Assembly (NCBI RefSeq): GCF_012932915.1
Contig: NZ_VCQU01000001.1
Span: forward strand, 434,001-498,000
Reading direction: 5' to 3'
Length of the DNA: 64,000 bases
From: Antrihabitans stalactiti
Lineage (GTDB): Bacteria > Actinomycetota > Actinomycetes > Mycobacteriales > Mycobacteriaceae
In this document: positions 8,354 to 16,956 of the stretch, one piece after another
Position numbering within the stretch: position 1 is the first letter of the stretch
How the letters are laid out: the number at the start of each line of letters is the position of its first letter
Program-made: the position numbers and the translations under genes
The notes under the pieces: generated by a model
The model's input: the letters and a program-made list of their open reading frames with translations, nothing else
The model's database searches: none
Told to the model about the DNA's origin: nothing

Positions 8354-9664
8354 TTATCGGTCTGCGACAGGAAACTGCTGCACGATCTCGTCGACGACGA
8401 TCTTGGCGGTTTCGGCACATGCCGTGGTGCCGCCGTTCGCATACTCCTTGACCCCGTCGCCGACGTTCCACAGACCAGCGATCGGCGTCGTGTTGGGTAG
8501 GTCGAAACCCGCGACGGCGCGCTGCGGTGGCCAACCATCGCGAGTGACAGCAGTCGACAGGACCCTCGCACGAGTGTCGAAGCCAGGGATTTCGTCGCGC
8601 AGATCGTCGAACAGCAACGCGGTCTCCGCCTTCGCATCGAAATCACCCACTGCCGGCTTGGGCACGGCTGCTGCGACGTAGAGGTTCCAACCAGCAGGAG
8701 CCATTTCCGGGCACACGTCCGTGAAGTTGGCGATGTAGGCCATGCGGCGGCTCTTTGCGAAGCTGAGCATTCCGGGGACGTCGATGAGCCGCTCCTGACT
8801 CGCGAAGTTCACTGCGATCATCGAGCACGGCCGATCGCCACGTCGCACCATATCGAGGTAGTCCGCCGGGAATGATTCGCCACCAACAAGTTTCACCGTT
8901 GCGGCGGGACCCACATCGCTCACGACCACCGGCGCCGTCACGGTCACCCTTTCGCCGCCACGATCGACGACGACGCCCGTCACCTTGCCGTCGACGACGG
9001 ATACCGACTCGACCGAGCTCCCGAGCCAGATCTGGCCGTGATTCCCCTCGATCGACTCAGCCAGTGACCGCCACACACCGATCGAGCCCTCCGGATGAAA
9101 GCCGAATCTCTTGAAAGCACTCTTGCGAGTGAAGTAGGTGAGAAAGACCCGGGCGGGCAGTTCGTCCGAGCTCACAGCAAACACCGACGCGCACATGTTG
9201 CGGAAGATCCCGTGCACCCCTTCGTTCTTCGTGTACTTAGCAACCCAGTCAGCAGTGCTCAGCTCATCCTCGGGCAGACCGGAGTCGTTGCGGGCGGCTC
9301 CGATTCCCTTGACCAGCTTCGCGCCCTGGCGCGTCAGCTTGCCGAGCAGGAAGCCCCAACCGCCGCCGGTGACGTCGATATCCTTGCCGCCGATGCGGTA
9401 GAGAATCGGCGGATTCGGTTCCCGTATCTCGAATTTGGCACCGACCTCGGTGAACGTCTGCTCGGTGATCCCACCCACTTCGATCACGATCGCACCGTTG
9501 TTGACCTTGAAACCGTCGATATCGTCGGTTGACGCCCGACCACCGACCTTCTCCAACTGCTCGACGACCAGAGTGCGATAGCCCTTATGCGCCAACCGCG
9601 CTGCCGCGAACAGGCCACCTGCTCCGGCGCCGATCACAATCACGTCATAGTCGTTGTTCGTCAT
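8354..9664 (-). CDS. FAD-dependent oxidoreductase, phytoene-desaturase-like
   Basis: Flavoprotein of 436 residues. The N-terminus carries a clear dinucleotide-binding fold (VIVIGAGAGGLFAAARLAHKG, then VEQLEKVGGR), and the C-terminus has the conserved FAD-contact segment GLWNVGDGVKEYANGG. The family includes phytoene desaturases and related enzymes that oxidise or isomerise C-C bonds. ATG 9664 is preferred, with GAGAGG upstream; the frame extends to 9775 without family character. It lies just downstream of an acyl-CoA dehydrogenase (11-base gap) in a three-gene unit starting at the operator pair near 12154-12241, so it probably acts in the same catabolic route, perhaps on a ring intermediate. 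Confidence 0.87.
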   Translation of the reverse strand: MTNNDYDVIVIGAGAGGLFAAARLAHKGYRTLVVEQLEKVGGRASTDDIDGFKVNNGAIVIEVGGITEQTFTEVGAKFEIREPNPPILYRIGGKDIDVTGGGWGFLLGKLTRQGAKLVKGIGAARNDSGLPEDELSTADWVAKYTKNEGVHGIFRNMCASVFAVSSDELPARVFLTYFTRKSAFKRFGFHPEGSIGVWRSLAESIEGNHGQIWLGSSVESVSVVDGKVTGVVVDRGGERVTVTAPVVVSDVGPAATVKLVGGESFPADYLDMVRRGDRPCSMIAVNFASQERLIDVPGMLSFAKSRRMAYIANFTDVCPEMAPAGWNLYVAAAVPKPAVGDFDAKAETALLFDDLRDEIPGFDTRARVLSTAVTRDGWPPQRAVAGFDLPNTTPIAGLWNVGDGVKEYANGGTTACAETAKIVVDEIVQQFPVADR

Positions 9665-9675
9665 CGATGAACCTC

Positions 9676-10836
9676 TCAGTAGGAACGCGGCAGGTTGAGT
9701 GATGTTTGGGCAACGAAGTTCAAGACCATCTCCCGGCTGACTGGAGCAGTGCGCATCAGCCTTGTAACGAACCACAATTCGGACAGCCCGTATTCGTGGG
9801 TCAAGCCGTTGCCGCCATGGGTTTGAATCGATTGATCCAGCGCTTTCAAGGCCGCCTCCGACGCCGCGTACTTCGCAATGTTCGCGGCCTCGGCAGCATT
9901 TTCACCCGCGTCGAACAGTTCGGCACTGCGCGCCGTCGCGAGTCGACCCAGCTCGACCTCGATGTGCGCCGCTGCAAGCGGATGCGAAATGCCTTGGTGC
10001 GCTCCGATCGGAACCGACCACACCTGCCGGTCGCGGGCGTAATCTGCCGCTTTGGTGACGGCATAGTTGCCGATTCCGCCGCAGAGCGCACCCACCAGGA
10101 TTCGCTCGGGATTGAGCCCAGAGAATACCTGCCGGAGTCCGTTGCCCGCATGACCGATGAGCGCTTCCGGACCGACCCGGACGTCGTCGAGAAACACGGT
10201 GAACTGCTTGTCGGGCGACACGATCGACGTATCGATCTTTTGGATGCTCAATCCAAGAGCGTCGGTCGGAACAACGAACAGCGACAGTGCCTTTCGACTA
10301 TCGGTCGAATGATCGGCGTCGCGCGCGACGAGCAGTACCGCATCGGCCTGATCGATCGCAGAGATGTAGTACTTCGAGCCGGAAATGGTCCAACCATCAC
10401 CGTCGCGTCGCGCTGTCGTTTTGAGGTCGTGACTGTTGGAACCGGCATCGGGCTCGGTCAAGCCGAAGGCCATCTTCTTGCTGCCGTCCGCCAATGCGGG
10501 TAGCCACCGACGTTTCATCTCGTCGGTTGCGTGGTTGTTCAGAATCGATCCGCAGATCGCCGGCGAGATCACCCAGATGAGCAAAGGCATGCCGTGTGCT
10601 GCAAGTTCTTCTACGACGACGACAGCCTCGGCCATCCCACCACCACCACCGCCGTACTCCTCTGGCAAGTGGACGCCGAGCAGTCCGGATACGGCGAGAT
10701 CCTGCCACAGTTCGTCGATATCGCCGCCGGCCCGGCCACGTTCGAGAAAGTAGGAGGCGCCATACTTTTCAGCGATCCGCGCCGTTGTTTCACGAAGGAG
10801 CCGGTGCTCGTCGTTGTCGCTGATCAAACCTGGCAT
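9676..10836 (-). CDS. Acyl-CoA dehydrogenase (non-canonical base position)
   Basis: FAD enzyme of 386 residues introducing an alpha,beta double bond into an acyl-CoA. The flavin-contact motif FGLTEPDAGSN and the C-terminal QTHGGNGLTHEY are present. At the position of the usual YEGT catalytic glutamate the sequence reads RTAPVSRE, so the base must come from elsewhere or the chemistry differs. ATG 10836 is preceded by AAGGA. It lies between the hydratase fusion (4 bases upstream) and the FAD oxidoreductase, which suggests a branched or cyclic acyl-CoA substrate. Confidence 0.9.
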   Translation of the reverse strand: MPGLISDNDEHRLLRETTARIAEKYGASYFLERGRAGGDIDELWQDLAVSGLLGVHLPEEYGGGGGGMAEAVVVVEELAAHGMPLLIWVISPAICGSILNNHATDEMKRRWLPALADGSKKMAFGLTEPDAGSNSHDLKTTARRDGDGWTISGSKYYISAIDQADAVLLVARDADHSTDSRKALSLFVVPTDALGLSIQKIDTSIVSPDKQFTVFLDDVRVGPEALIGHAGNGLRQVFSGLNPERILVGALCGGIGNYAVTKAADYARDRQVWSVPIGAHQGISHPLAAAHIEVELGRLATARSAELFDAGENAAEAANIAKYAASEAALKALDQSIQTHGGNGLTHEYGLSELWFVTRLMRTAPVSREMVLNFVAQTSLNLPRSY

Positions 10837-10840
10837 TGGG

Positions 10841-12037
10841 TTACCGTCCTTCGAACGTAGGTCGTTGCTTTGCAACGAAGCTGGCGATGGCGTTCGCGGC
10901 GTCCGCCGTGGCGCCCGAGTAGGCGATGCCTTCGGATTCCTCGGTGAGTTGTTCGGACAGCGAATTCGTCCAGGAAGAATGGAGCAACGAGCGCATTCGT
11001 CCGAACGCCTTGGTCGGACCAGCAGCGAGCGTCGCTGCGGTGGAGAACGCACGATCCTCGAGCTGTTCGGCCGCAACGACTTCCGTGATGAGACCCCACT
11101 CGACGGCCTCGTCTGCGTCGAGTGCGCGGTTCTCGAGGTACATCTGCGCCGCGCGCCGCGGACCGATGAGTCGCGGAAGGTGCCACGTGCCACCGCCGTC
11201 TCCGGACAACCCGATCGCCGCGAATGCCGTGACGAACTTCGTGCCCGGCGCGGCGTAGACAATGTCGGCGGCATAGACGAACCCGAGTCCGCCGCCGGCT
11301 ACGGACCCGTGTGCTGCCGTGACGATCGGCGCATCTAGGCGGTCGAAGATGCGAAATGCCTCGTGGAACGGTCCGGTCATGCGACGGAACAACTCGCCGT
11401 ACTGTGCGCCGCCGTTCGCGGTGAAATACCCGATGTCACCGCCTACCGTCAGCGCAGGTCCGTTGCCCCGGAACAGAACCGCGCGGACCGCGCTGTCGCC
11501 GGCACAAAGCCGGGCGACCTCCAGGAGTTCTTCGCCGAGTCGAAGGTCGATTGCGTTGCGTTCATTCGGCCTGTTGAGGCAGATCACGGCAACTCCGTCG
11601 CGCACCGAATAGTCGATCGTCTCGAAACGTGTGGTACCCGACAGCGCTTCGTGCCACGCCTGCGTATCCGTGAGCTGATCCAACCGGCTTATCCGGCCGC
11701 CCTCGAATCCGAGGACGTGGACGAATTCCGCGTCGAGCGCCTTACCGGAGTCTTTTGCTGTCCCGACATAGCTGCCCGACACCGACAGCCGGTCGTCGTC
11801 GAGGACGTGGAACTCCTTCGGAACCGCCTTCGCGCTGTAGTGCTTCGCGATGCGGCCCCAGAAATTACGCAACATGTCGTCGGCGCTTCGGTAGCTGCCG
11901 CCAAGTCCCAGTGGCATTCCGGCCGTCGTATGTCCTTCGAACTCGGGGTGCAAGAGCGCGGCGAGCGCGGGCCTATCGCCCGTTGCAAGCGCCTCGTACA
12001 GCGCGGTCGCCGTCGCTGTTGCTGCGTATCGATCCAT
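10841..12037 (-). CDS. SnoaL/NTF2-like domain fused to enoyl-CoA hydratase/isomerase
   Basis: Two-domain protein of 398 residues. Residues about 1-140 read as a SnoaL/NTF2-like cone domain (MDRYAATATATALYEALATG ... LHPEFEGHTTAG ... VHVLGFEGGRI); residues about 145-398 are a complete crotonase with oxyanion-hole segments LTVGGDIGYF and HGSVAGGGLGF. In the catalytic loop the usual Glu-Gly-Gly is GDGGGTWHLPRL, so Asp replaces the typical Glu. ATG 12037 has a strong GGAGG. It is the first gene of a minus-strand unit facing the thiolase across two operators. SnoaL-like domains can be hydrolases, cyclases or isomerases, so the fusion could channel an intermediate. Confidence 0.88.
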   Translation of the reverse strand: MDRYAATATATALYEALATGDRPALAALLHPEFEGHTTAGMPLGLGGSYRSADDMLRNFWGRIAKHYSAKAVPKEFHVLDDDRLSVSGSYVGTAKDSGKALDAEFVHVLGFEGGRISRLDQLTDTQAWHEALSGTTRFETIDYSVRDGVAVICLNRPNERNAIDLRLGEELLEVARLCAGDSAVRAVLFRGNGPALTVGGDIGYFTANGGAQYGELFRRMTGPFHEAFRIFDRLDAPIVTAAHGSVAGGGLGFVYAADIVYAAPGTKFVTAFAAIGLSGDGGGTWHLPRLIGPRRAAQMYLENRALDADEAVEWGLITEVVAAEQLEDRAFSTAATLAAGPTKAFGRMRSLLHSSWTNSLSEQLTEESEGIAYSGATADAANAIASFVAKQRPTFEGR

Positions 12038-12153
12038 CAGAGCCTCCAATCCCCTCTCGTTCGGTCGGCCCCAGGTTGGGAGCCCGTTCGGGCGCGGACA
12101 ACGCACGCGCCCGAACGAGAGGTCTTCACCGCGGTCGGGTTCTGCGGTTCTTC

Positions 12154-12170
12154 GAATTTAACATATATTA
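12154..12170. promoter_or_regulatory. Palindromic operator, copy 2
   Basis: GAATTTAACATATATTA, the best match to the 17-base dyad; the inner TTTAACATATATTAAA is palindromic at 14 of 16 positions. It is located 117 bases upstream of the hydratase-fusion start, in the divergent space shared with the thiolase gene. Confidence 0.72.
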
Positions 12171-12224
12171 AACTCGACGCAAGTGCCGTGCGAGTTCGCA
12201 CCGGTTCGACACTGGCCACGTTTC

Positions 12225-12241
12225 GAATCTATGTTAAATTC
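12225..12241. promoter_or_regulatory. Palindromic operator, copy 3
   Basis: GAATCTATGTTAAATTC, flanked by C and G to give CGAAT...ATTCG. It is centred 71 bases from copy 2 and ends 29 bases before the thiolase start, where it would overlap the promoter or early transcript. The two sites in one intergenic space suggest independent or cooperative repression of the two directions. Confidence 0.72.
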
Positions 12242-12270
12242 GACTGAGACCCCGAGACAAAGGAACCCAC

Positions 12271-13422
12271 ATGCCCGAGGCATACATCGTCGACGCTGTA
12301 CGCACTGCGGTCGGCCGACGCGGCGGCGGGTTTGCCGGCGCCCACCCCGCCGACATGGCCGCTCATGTCATCTCGACCCTGGTCGGACGTCACGACTTCG
12401 ATCCCGCAGCGATCGACGACGTCATCCTGGGCTGCCTCGACAACATCGGCTCCCAGGCCGGCGATATCGCACGGACTGCTGCGCTTGCGGCTGGCCTGCC
12501 CGAATCCGTTCCCGGCGTCACGATCGACCGCCAGTGCGGGTCCGCTCAGCAAGCGGTGCATTTCGCCGCGCAAGGCGTGATGAGCGGTACGTCCGACCTC
12601 ATCGTTGCCGGTGGTGTGCAGAAGATGAGCCAGTTCCCGATCCTCAGCGCCTTCGCAGCGGGAGAACCATACGGCTCGACCGACCCCTGGACCGGGTCGA
12701 AGGGCTGGGCCGCGCGCTACGGCAACGAGGAGATCTCGCAGTTCCGCGGCGCGGAAATGATTGCCGAGCAGTGGAACCTGACCCGCAAGGACAACGAAGC
12801 ATTCGCCTACGAAAGTCATCAACGCGCCCTACGCGCGATCGCCGAGGGTCGATTCGACCGCGAGATCACCGAATTCGAGGGTGTGACCGTCGACGAAGGT
12901 CCACGCGCCGACACCAGCCTCGAGAAGATGGCCGGACTGAAAACTCTCGTTCCGGGCGGCGTTCTCACCGCGGCCGTCGCCAGCCAGATCTCCGACGGCG
13001 CAGCAGCATTGCTTGTCGCGTCCGAAGCTGCCGTTGAGCGTTTCGGCTTCACTCCCCGCGCACGCGTCCACCACATCTCGGTCCGCGGTGCGGACCCGGT
13101 GATGATGCTGACCGCCCCGATCCCTGCGACCCAGCACGCACTGAAGCGCGCCGGACTGTCCATCGACGACATCGACGCCGTCGAAATCAACGAAGCATTC
13201 GCACCGGTCGTCCTGGCTTGGCTGGCCGACCTCGGCGCGGACCCTGCGAAGGTCAACATCAACGGCGGCGCAATCGCGCTCGGACACCCGATCGGCTGCA
13301 CCGGCGCCCGGCTGATGACGTCGTTGCTGCACGAACTCGAGCGCACCGGTGGTCGCTACGGCCTGCAGACCATGTGTGAAGGCGGCGGGCAAGCCAACGT
13401 CACGATCATCGAAAGGCTCTGA
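12271..13422 (+). CDS. Thiolase (acetyl-CoA acyltransferase, FadA type)
   Basis: Cleaves a 3-ketoacyl-CoA with CoA, or condenses two acyl-CoAs. It has 383 residues. The nucleophile is Cys89 in DRQCGSAQQA, with later motifs EINEAFAP, GGAIALGHPIGCTG (His) and a C-terminal CEGGGQ (second Cys). AAAGGA (12257-12262) precedes ATG 12271. It is first of a three-gene plus-strand unit with two acyl-CoA dehydrogenases and has operator copy 3 in its promoter region. Confidence 0.94.
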   Translation: MPEAYIVDAVRTAVGRRGGGFAGAHPADMAAHVISTLVGRHDFDPAAIDDVILGCLDNIGSQAGDIARTAALAAGLPESVPGVTIDRQCGSAQQAVHFAAQGVMSGTSDLIVAGGVQKMSQFPILSAFAAGEPYGSTDPWTGSKGWAARYGNEEISQFRGAEMIAEQWNLTRKDNEAFAYESHQRALRAIAEGRFDREITEFEGVTVDEGPRADTSLEKMAGLKTLVPGGVLTAAVASQISDGAAALLVASEAAVERFGFTPRARVHHISVRGADPVMMLTAPIPATQHALKRAGLSIDDIDAVEINEAFAPVVLAWLADLGADPAKVNINGGAIALGHPIGCTGARLMTSLLHELERTGGRYGLQTMCEGGGQANVTIIERL

Positions 13423-13428
13423 GCGGCA

Positions 13429-14583
13429 ATGAAACGCACGCTCTACAACGAAGACCACGAGCTATACCGCGAGAGTGTCCGAGAGTTTCTCGCCCGTGAG
13501 GTCGTTCCGTTCAAAGACAAGTGGGACGAGAACCGGTGGATCGATCGCGAAGTCTTCGCGAAGGCAGCGCAGGCCGGCGTGTACTCCTTGCAGGTCGGCA
13601 CCGAATACGGCGGCTCAGGAGAGTCCGATTACCGATTCCGGATGATCGTCTGCGAAGAGGTGGCGCGCATCAACGCGCTGTCTTTCGGACTGACCGTCAG
13701 CCTCCAGGACGACCTCGTCTTGCACTATCTACTCGACCTCACCAACGACGAGCAGAAGCAACGCTGGCTTCCCGGTTTCGCAACCGGGGAGATCATCGGC
13801 GCGCTGGCGATGACCGAACCCGGCACCGGCAGTGATCTTCGCGGCATTCGAACCAGCGCCGTTCGTGACGGTGACGACTGGATTCTCAACGGGCAGAAGA
13901 CATTCATTTCCAGCGGCATCATGGCCGACCTGGTTGTCGTCGCCGCCAGGACCGACCCCAAAGGCGGCTCGCAGGGCTTCAGCCTGTTCGTGGTCGAGAA
14001 CGACACCCCCGGATTCGAACGCGGCCGCAAACTCGACAAGATCGGGCTGCCTGCACAGGACACCGCCGAGCTCTACTTCGAGAATGCGCGCGTACCCGCC
14101 GCCAACCTGCTCGGCGAAGAAGGCCGCGGGCTCGGCTATCTGATGAGCCATCTCCCCCGCGAACGGCTCGGCGTCACCGCGAAGGCGATGGCGACCACCC
14201 GCGCGATCTTCGACATCACCGTCGACTACTGCAACCAACGGCAGGCGTTCGGCGGACCGATCTCGCAGTTCCAGAACACTCGCTTCGAACTTGCCGAGAT
14301 GGCGACCGAAATCGACATCGTCGAGGCCTACGTCGATAAATCGGTGCTGGCCTACAACGCTGGCGAGCTGACGCCCGTCGACGCTGCGAAGGGCAAGTGG
14401 TACGTCAGCGAACTGCAGAAACGCGTGATCGACCGTTGCCTGCAGCTGCACGGCGGCTACGGCTACATGACGGAGTACGCGGTCGGAAGGGCGTACGTCG
14501 ACACGCGAATTCAGACCATCTACGGCGGCACGACCGAGATCATGAAAGAGATCATCGGTCGCGACATCGTCGGCAAAGGCTGA
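13429..14583 (+). CDS. Acyl-CoA dehydrogenase, long-chain/isovaleryl-like subtype
   Basis: FAD dehydrogenase of 384 residues. It shows AMTEPGTGSDL, NGQKTFISSG, CNQRQAFGGPISQFQ and HGGYGYMTEY. The C-terminal signature is YGGTTEIMKEIIG, with Gly where medium-chain enzymes have the catalytic Glu (YEGT); this is the pattern of the LCAD and isovaleryl groups, which draw their base from another helix. It starts 6 bases after the thiolase and is followed 54 bases later by a second dehydrogenase of a different subtype, so two desaturation steps or two substrates are likely. Confidence 0.93.
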   Translation: MKRTLYNEDHELYRESVREFLAREVVPFKDKWDENRWIDREVFAKAAQAGVYSLQVGTEYGGSGESDYRFRMIVCEEVARINALSFGLTVSLQDDLVLHYLLDLTNDEQKQRWLPGFATGEIIGALAMTEPGTGSDLRGIRTSAVRDGDDWILNGQKTFISSGIMADLVVVAARTDPKGGSQGFSLFVVENDTPGFERGRKLDKIGLPAQDTAELYFENARVPAANLLGEEGRGLGYLMSHLPRERLGVTAKAMATTRAIFDITVDYCNQRQAFGGPISQFQNTRFELAEMATEIDIVEAYVDKSVLAYNAGELTPVDAAKGKWYVSELQKRVIDRCLQLHGGYGYMTEYAVGRAYVDTRIQTIYGGTTEIMKEIIGRDIVGKG

Positions 14584-14637
14584 CCGAGGCCCTCAGCGAG
14601 GCGTAGACATGTTCGTATCCACTACCAAGGAACCCCG

Positions 14638-15795
14638 ATGAGCAAGCTGAGCGAAGACGAACAGGCGATCGTGGACGCGGTCCGCGACTGGGTCGAAAAG
14701 GAAGTCAAGCCCGTGGTGCACGAGCTCGAGCACTCGAATACCTATCCCGAGGATCTCATCGAGCAGATGAAAGAGATGGGGATCTACGGCCTGGCGATTC
14801 CCGAACCGTACGGCGAGGCCCCGGTGAGCATGCCGTGCTATGCGATGGTGACCGAAGAACTCTCCCGGGGATGGATGAGCCTTGCCGGTGCGATGGGTGG
14901 GCACACCGTCGTATCGAAGTTGATTCTCGCCTTCGGTACGGATGAACAGAAGCAGCAGTACTTGCCGCGCATGGCAACTGGCGAAGTTCGCGCGACGATG
15001 GCGCTCACGGAGCCGGGCGGCGGATCCGACCTGCAGGCGATGAAGACGGTCGCGAAGCGCGACGGTGACTATTTCGTCGTCAACGGCTCGAAGACGTGGA
15101 TCAGCAACGCGCGCCGCTCGCAGTTGATCGCCCTGCTCTGCAAAACCGATCCCGCCGCAGAACCGAAACACCGCGGGATCAGCATCCTGCTCGTCGAACA
15201 TGGACCCGGCCTGACCGTTTCGCGCGATCTCCCCAAGCTCGGCTACAAGGGGGTCGAAAGCTGCGAGATCACCTTCGACAATTACCGCGCACCCGCGTCG
15301 TCGGTCCTGGGCGGGGTCGAAGGCAAAGGTTTCGCTCAAATGATGAAAGGGCTCGAGACCGGCCGAATCCAAGTCGCATCAAGGGCTTTGGGTGTAGGAT
15401 GCGCTGCCTTCGAATCGGCCCTGCAGTACGCGCAGGATCGCGAGAGCTTCGGGAAGCCGATCTGGAAGCATCAGTCCGTCGGCAACTACCTCGCAGATAT
15501 GGGCACAAAGCTCACTGCCGCAAGGCAACTCGTGCTCTACGCGGCCGAGAAGTTCGAGGCTGGTGAACGCTGTGACATGGAAGCCGGCATGGCCAAGTTG
15601 TACGCCTCCGAGGTCGCGATGGAGATCGCGTTGGACGCGGTCCGTGTGCACGGCGGCTACGGCTACTCGACCGAGTACGACGTCGAGCGCTACTTCCGTG
15701 ACGCACCGTTGATGATCGTCGGCGAAGGCACGAACGAGATCCAGCGCAACGTCATCGTGTCCCAACTCGTCGCTCGCGGCGGCATCGATCGCTGA
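14638..15795 (+). CDS. Acyl-CoA dehydrogenase (paralogue of 36766-37923)
   Basis: FAD dehydrogenase of 385 residues with ALTEPGGGSDLQ, NGSKTWISNARRSQ and a canonical base position in VGEGTNEIQRNV. It is close to the 385-residue protein at 36766, roughly 70% identical by eye, including identical blocks such as RGWMSLAGAMGGHTVV. That paralogue sits with CitE-like and Meh-like genes, so this copy may also act on a dicarboxylic or branched acyl-CoA. AAGGA precedes the ATG. It ends the plus-strand unit, and the intergenic repeat begins 33 bases later. Confidence 0.93.
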   Translation: MSKLSEDEQAIVDAVRDWVEKEVKPVVHELEHSNTYPEDLIEQMKEMGIYGLAIPEPYGEAPVSMPCYAMVTEELSRGWMSLAGAMGGHTVVSKLILAFGTDEQKQQYLPRMATGEVRATMALTEPGGGSDLQAMKTVAKRDGDYFVVNGSKTWISNARRSQLIALLCKTDPAAEPKHRGISILLVEHGPGLTVSRDLPKLGYKGVESCEITFDNYRAPASSVLGGVEGKGFAQMMKGLETGRIQVASRALGVGCAAFESALQYAQDRESFGKPIWKHQSVGNYLADMGTKLTAARQLVLYAAEKFEAGERCDMEAGMAKLYASEVAMEIALDAVRVHGGYGYSTEYDVERYFRDAPLMIVGEGTNEIQRNVIVSQLVARGGIDR

Positions 15796-15828
15796 CTTCA
15801 CCTCGCCGGTCCTCGTCGCCGAGGATAG

Positions 15829-15863
15829 GTGGGATTCCACTCGGTAACCGAGTGGGATCCCAC
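15829..15863. repeat. 35-base palindrome, left end of intergenic repeat element
   Basis: Near-perfect dyad: GTGGGATTCCACTCGGT on one side and its complement ACCGAGTGGGATCCCAC on the other, with one central base and only one mismatched pair. It lies in the convergent gap between two genes. With the copy at 16005-16039 it brackets about 140 bases that include a GTTGT-GCGA-ACAAC hairpin near 15915. Such a structure could end transcription from both sides, but no T-run follows. Confidence 0.8.
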
Positions 15864-16004
15864 ATTCCCAGCCGACATGGACCGGATGGACTCTTCGTCA
15901 CCGCCGAACGGGCTGTTGTGCGAACAACCCCCGAGTGGCGACAGCAATACCCGCCCCCCTCGGCCAAGCCGCCGGTTGGAGTCGCTCTCACCCGCCAACA
16001 AAAC

Positions 16005-16039
16005 GTGGAATTCCACTCGGTAACCGAGTGGAATCCCAC
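16005..16039. repeat. 35-base palindrome, right end of intergenic repeat element
   Basis: The arms are GTGGAATTCCACTCGGT and ACCGAGTGGAATCCCAC. It has the same length, centre (GGTAACC) and spacing as the copy at 15829. Two long frames across 15752-16096 on the minus strand arise from these repeats and are not treated as genes. Confidence 0.8.
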
Positions 16040-16064
16040 ATTCCCGTCCGACCAACGTCCGCGT

Positions 16065-16928
16065 TCAGCCGACGGGGTTCTTGCCCAGTTCGGCACCGCT
16101 GAGATCGGTGATCTGATCCCACGACGCTGCGACCTCGTCGATCGACGGTGGCACGGTGAAGTTCACACCCTTCGACGCGAACTGCGCGACGCGGTGGACA
16201 TTTCCGCCGCCGACGACGAGAACTGTTCCGGAATCAGCACATTCGTCGCTGACCAGATACCCGACCACAGGAGCGACCTGCGCCGGCGGAAGTGCGGCAA
16301 GAACCTCGGCGGGTGCCATGTCCTCGGTCATTCGCGTCGCAGCAATGGGCGCAACCGCGTTGGCGAGGATGTTGTACTTGCGGCCTTCGATGGCGAGCGT
16401 GTTGACCAGACCGACAAGCCCGAGTTTCGCTGCCCCGTAGTTTGCCTGGCCGAAGTTGCCGTAGATGCCACTCGTCGACGTCGCCACGACGACCCGCCCA
16501 TGCCGCTGCTCCCGGAAGTACGGCCACGCGGCCCGCGTGACGTGGAATCCGCCGAACAGGTGCACGCGTTGTACCGACTCCCAGTCCGCGACCGACATCT
16601 TGTGGAATGCGCCGTCGCGCAGAATTCCCGCGTTGTTGATGACCCCGTGCACCGCGCCGAACTCGTCGATCGCAGTCTTGATCAGGGCTTGCGCCCCTTC
16701 TTCGTTCGCAATGTTGTCGTAGTTTGCAACCGCAGTGCCGCCGGCCGCGCGGATCTCGCTCACGACGCCGTCTGCCATCGCGCTACCTGCACCCGATCCG
16801 TCCCTCGCGCCACCGAGGTCGTTGACGACGACAAGGGCTCCTTCACGCGCAAGCAACAGCGCGTACTCCCGTCCGAGGCCACCACCGGCACCGGTGACAA
16901 CGACGACTCGATCGGTTACTCCTGGCAT
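16065..16928 (-). CDS. Short-chain dehydrogenase, MFE-2/17beta-HSD4-like 3-hydroxyacyl-CoA dehydrogenase
   Basis: NAD-dependent SDR of 287 residues. TGAGGGLGREYALLLAREGA, VNDLGG, NNAGILRD and catalytic Ser/Tyr/Lys in TSTSGIYGNFGQANYGAAK match the dehydrogenase domain of peroxisomal multifunctional enzyme type 2 and its mycobacterial relatives. Expected role: oxidation of a 3-hydroxyacyl-CoA to the ketoacyl-CoA for the thiolases encoded just upstream in the operon. It is the last gene of the 15-gene minus-strand operon, 28 bases after the SCP-type thiolase, and runs into the palindromic repeat. Confidence 0.92.
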   Translation of the reverse strand: MPGVTDRVVVVTGAGGGLGREYALLLAREGALVVVNDLGGARDGSGAGSAMADGVVSEIRAAGGTAVANYDNIANEEGAQALIKTAIDEFGAVHGVINNAGILRDGAFHKMSVADWESVQRVHLFGGFHVTRAAWPYFREQRHGRVVVATSTSGIYGNFGQANYGAAKLGLVGLVNTLAIEGRKYNILANAVAPIAATRMTEDMAPAEVLAALPPAQVAPVVGYLVSDECADSGTVLVVGGGNVHRVAQFASKGVNFTVPPSIDEVAASWDQITDLSGAELGKNPVG

Positions 16929-16956
16929 GCCATATCTCCTTCAGACTTGTTGTAAA

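Noticed and set aside
15752-16096. Open frames on both strands across the repeat between 15795 and 16065 that would encode 64-114 residue proteins
   Set aside because: They are translations of the palindromic repeat in several frames, with no ribosome site and no conserved protein pattern; the region is non-coding repeat DNA.
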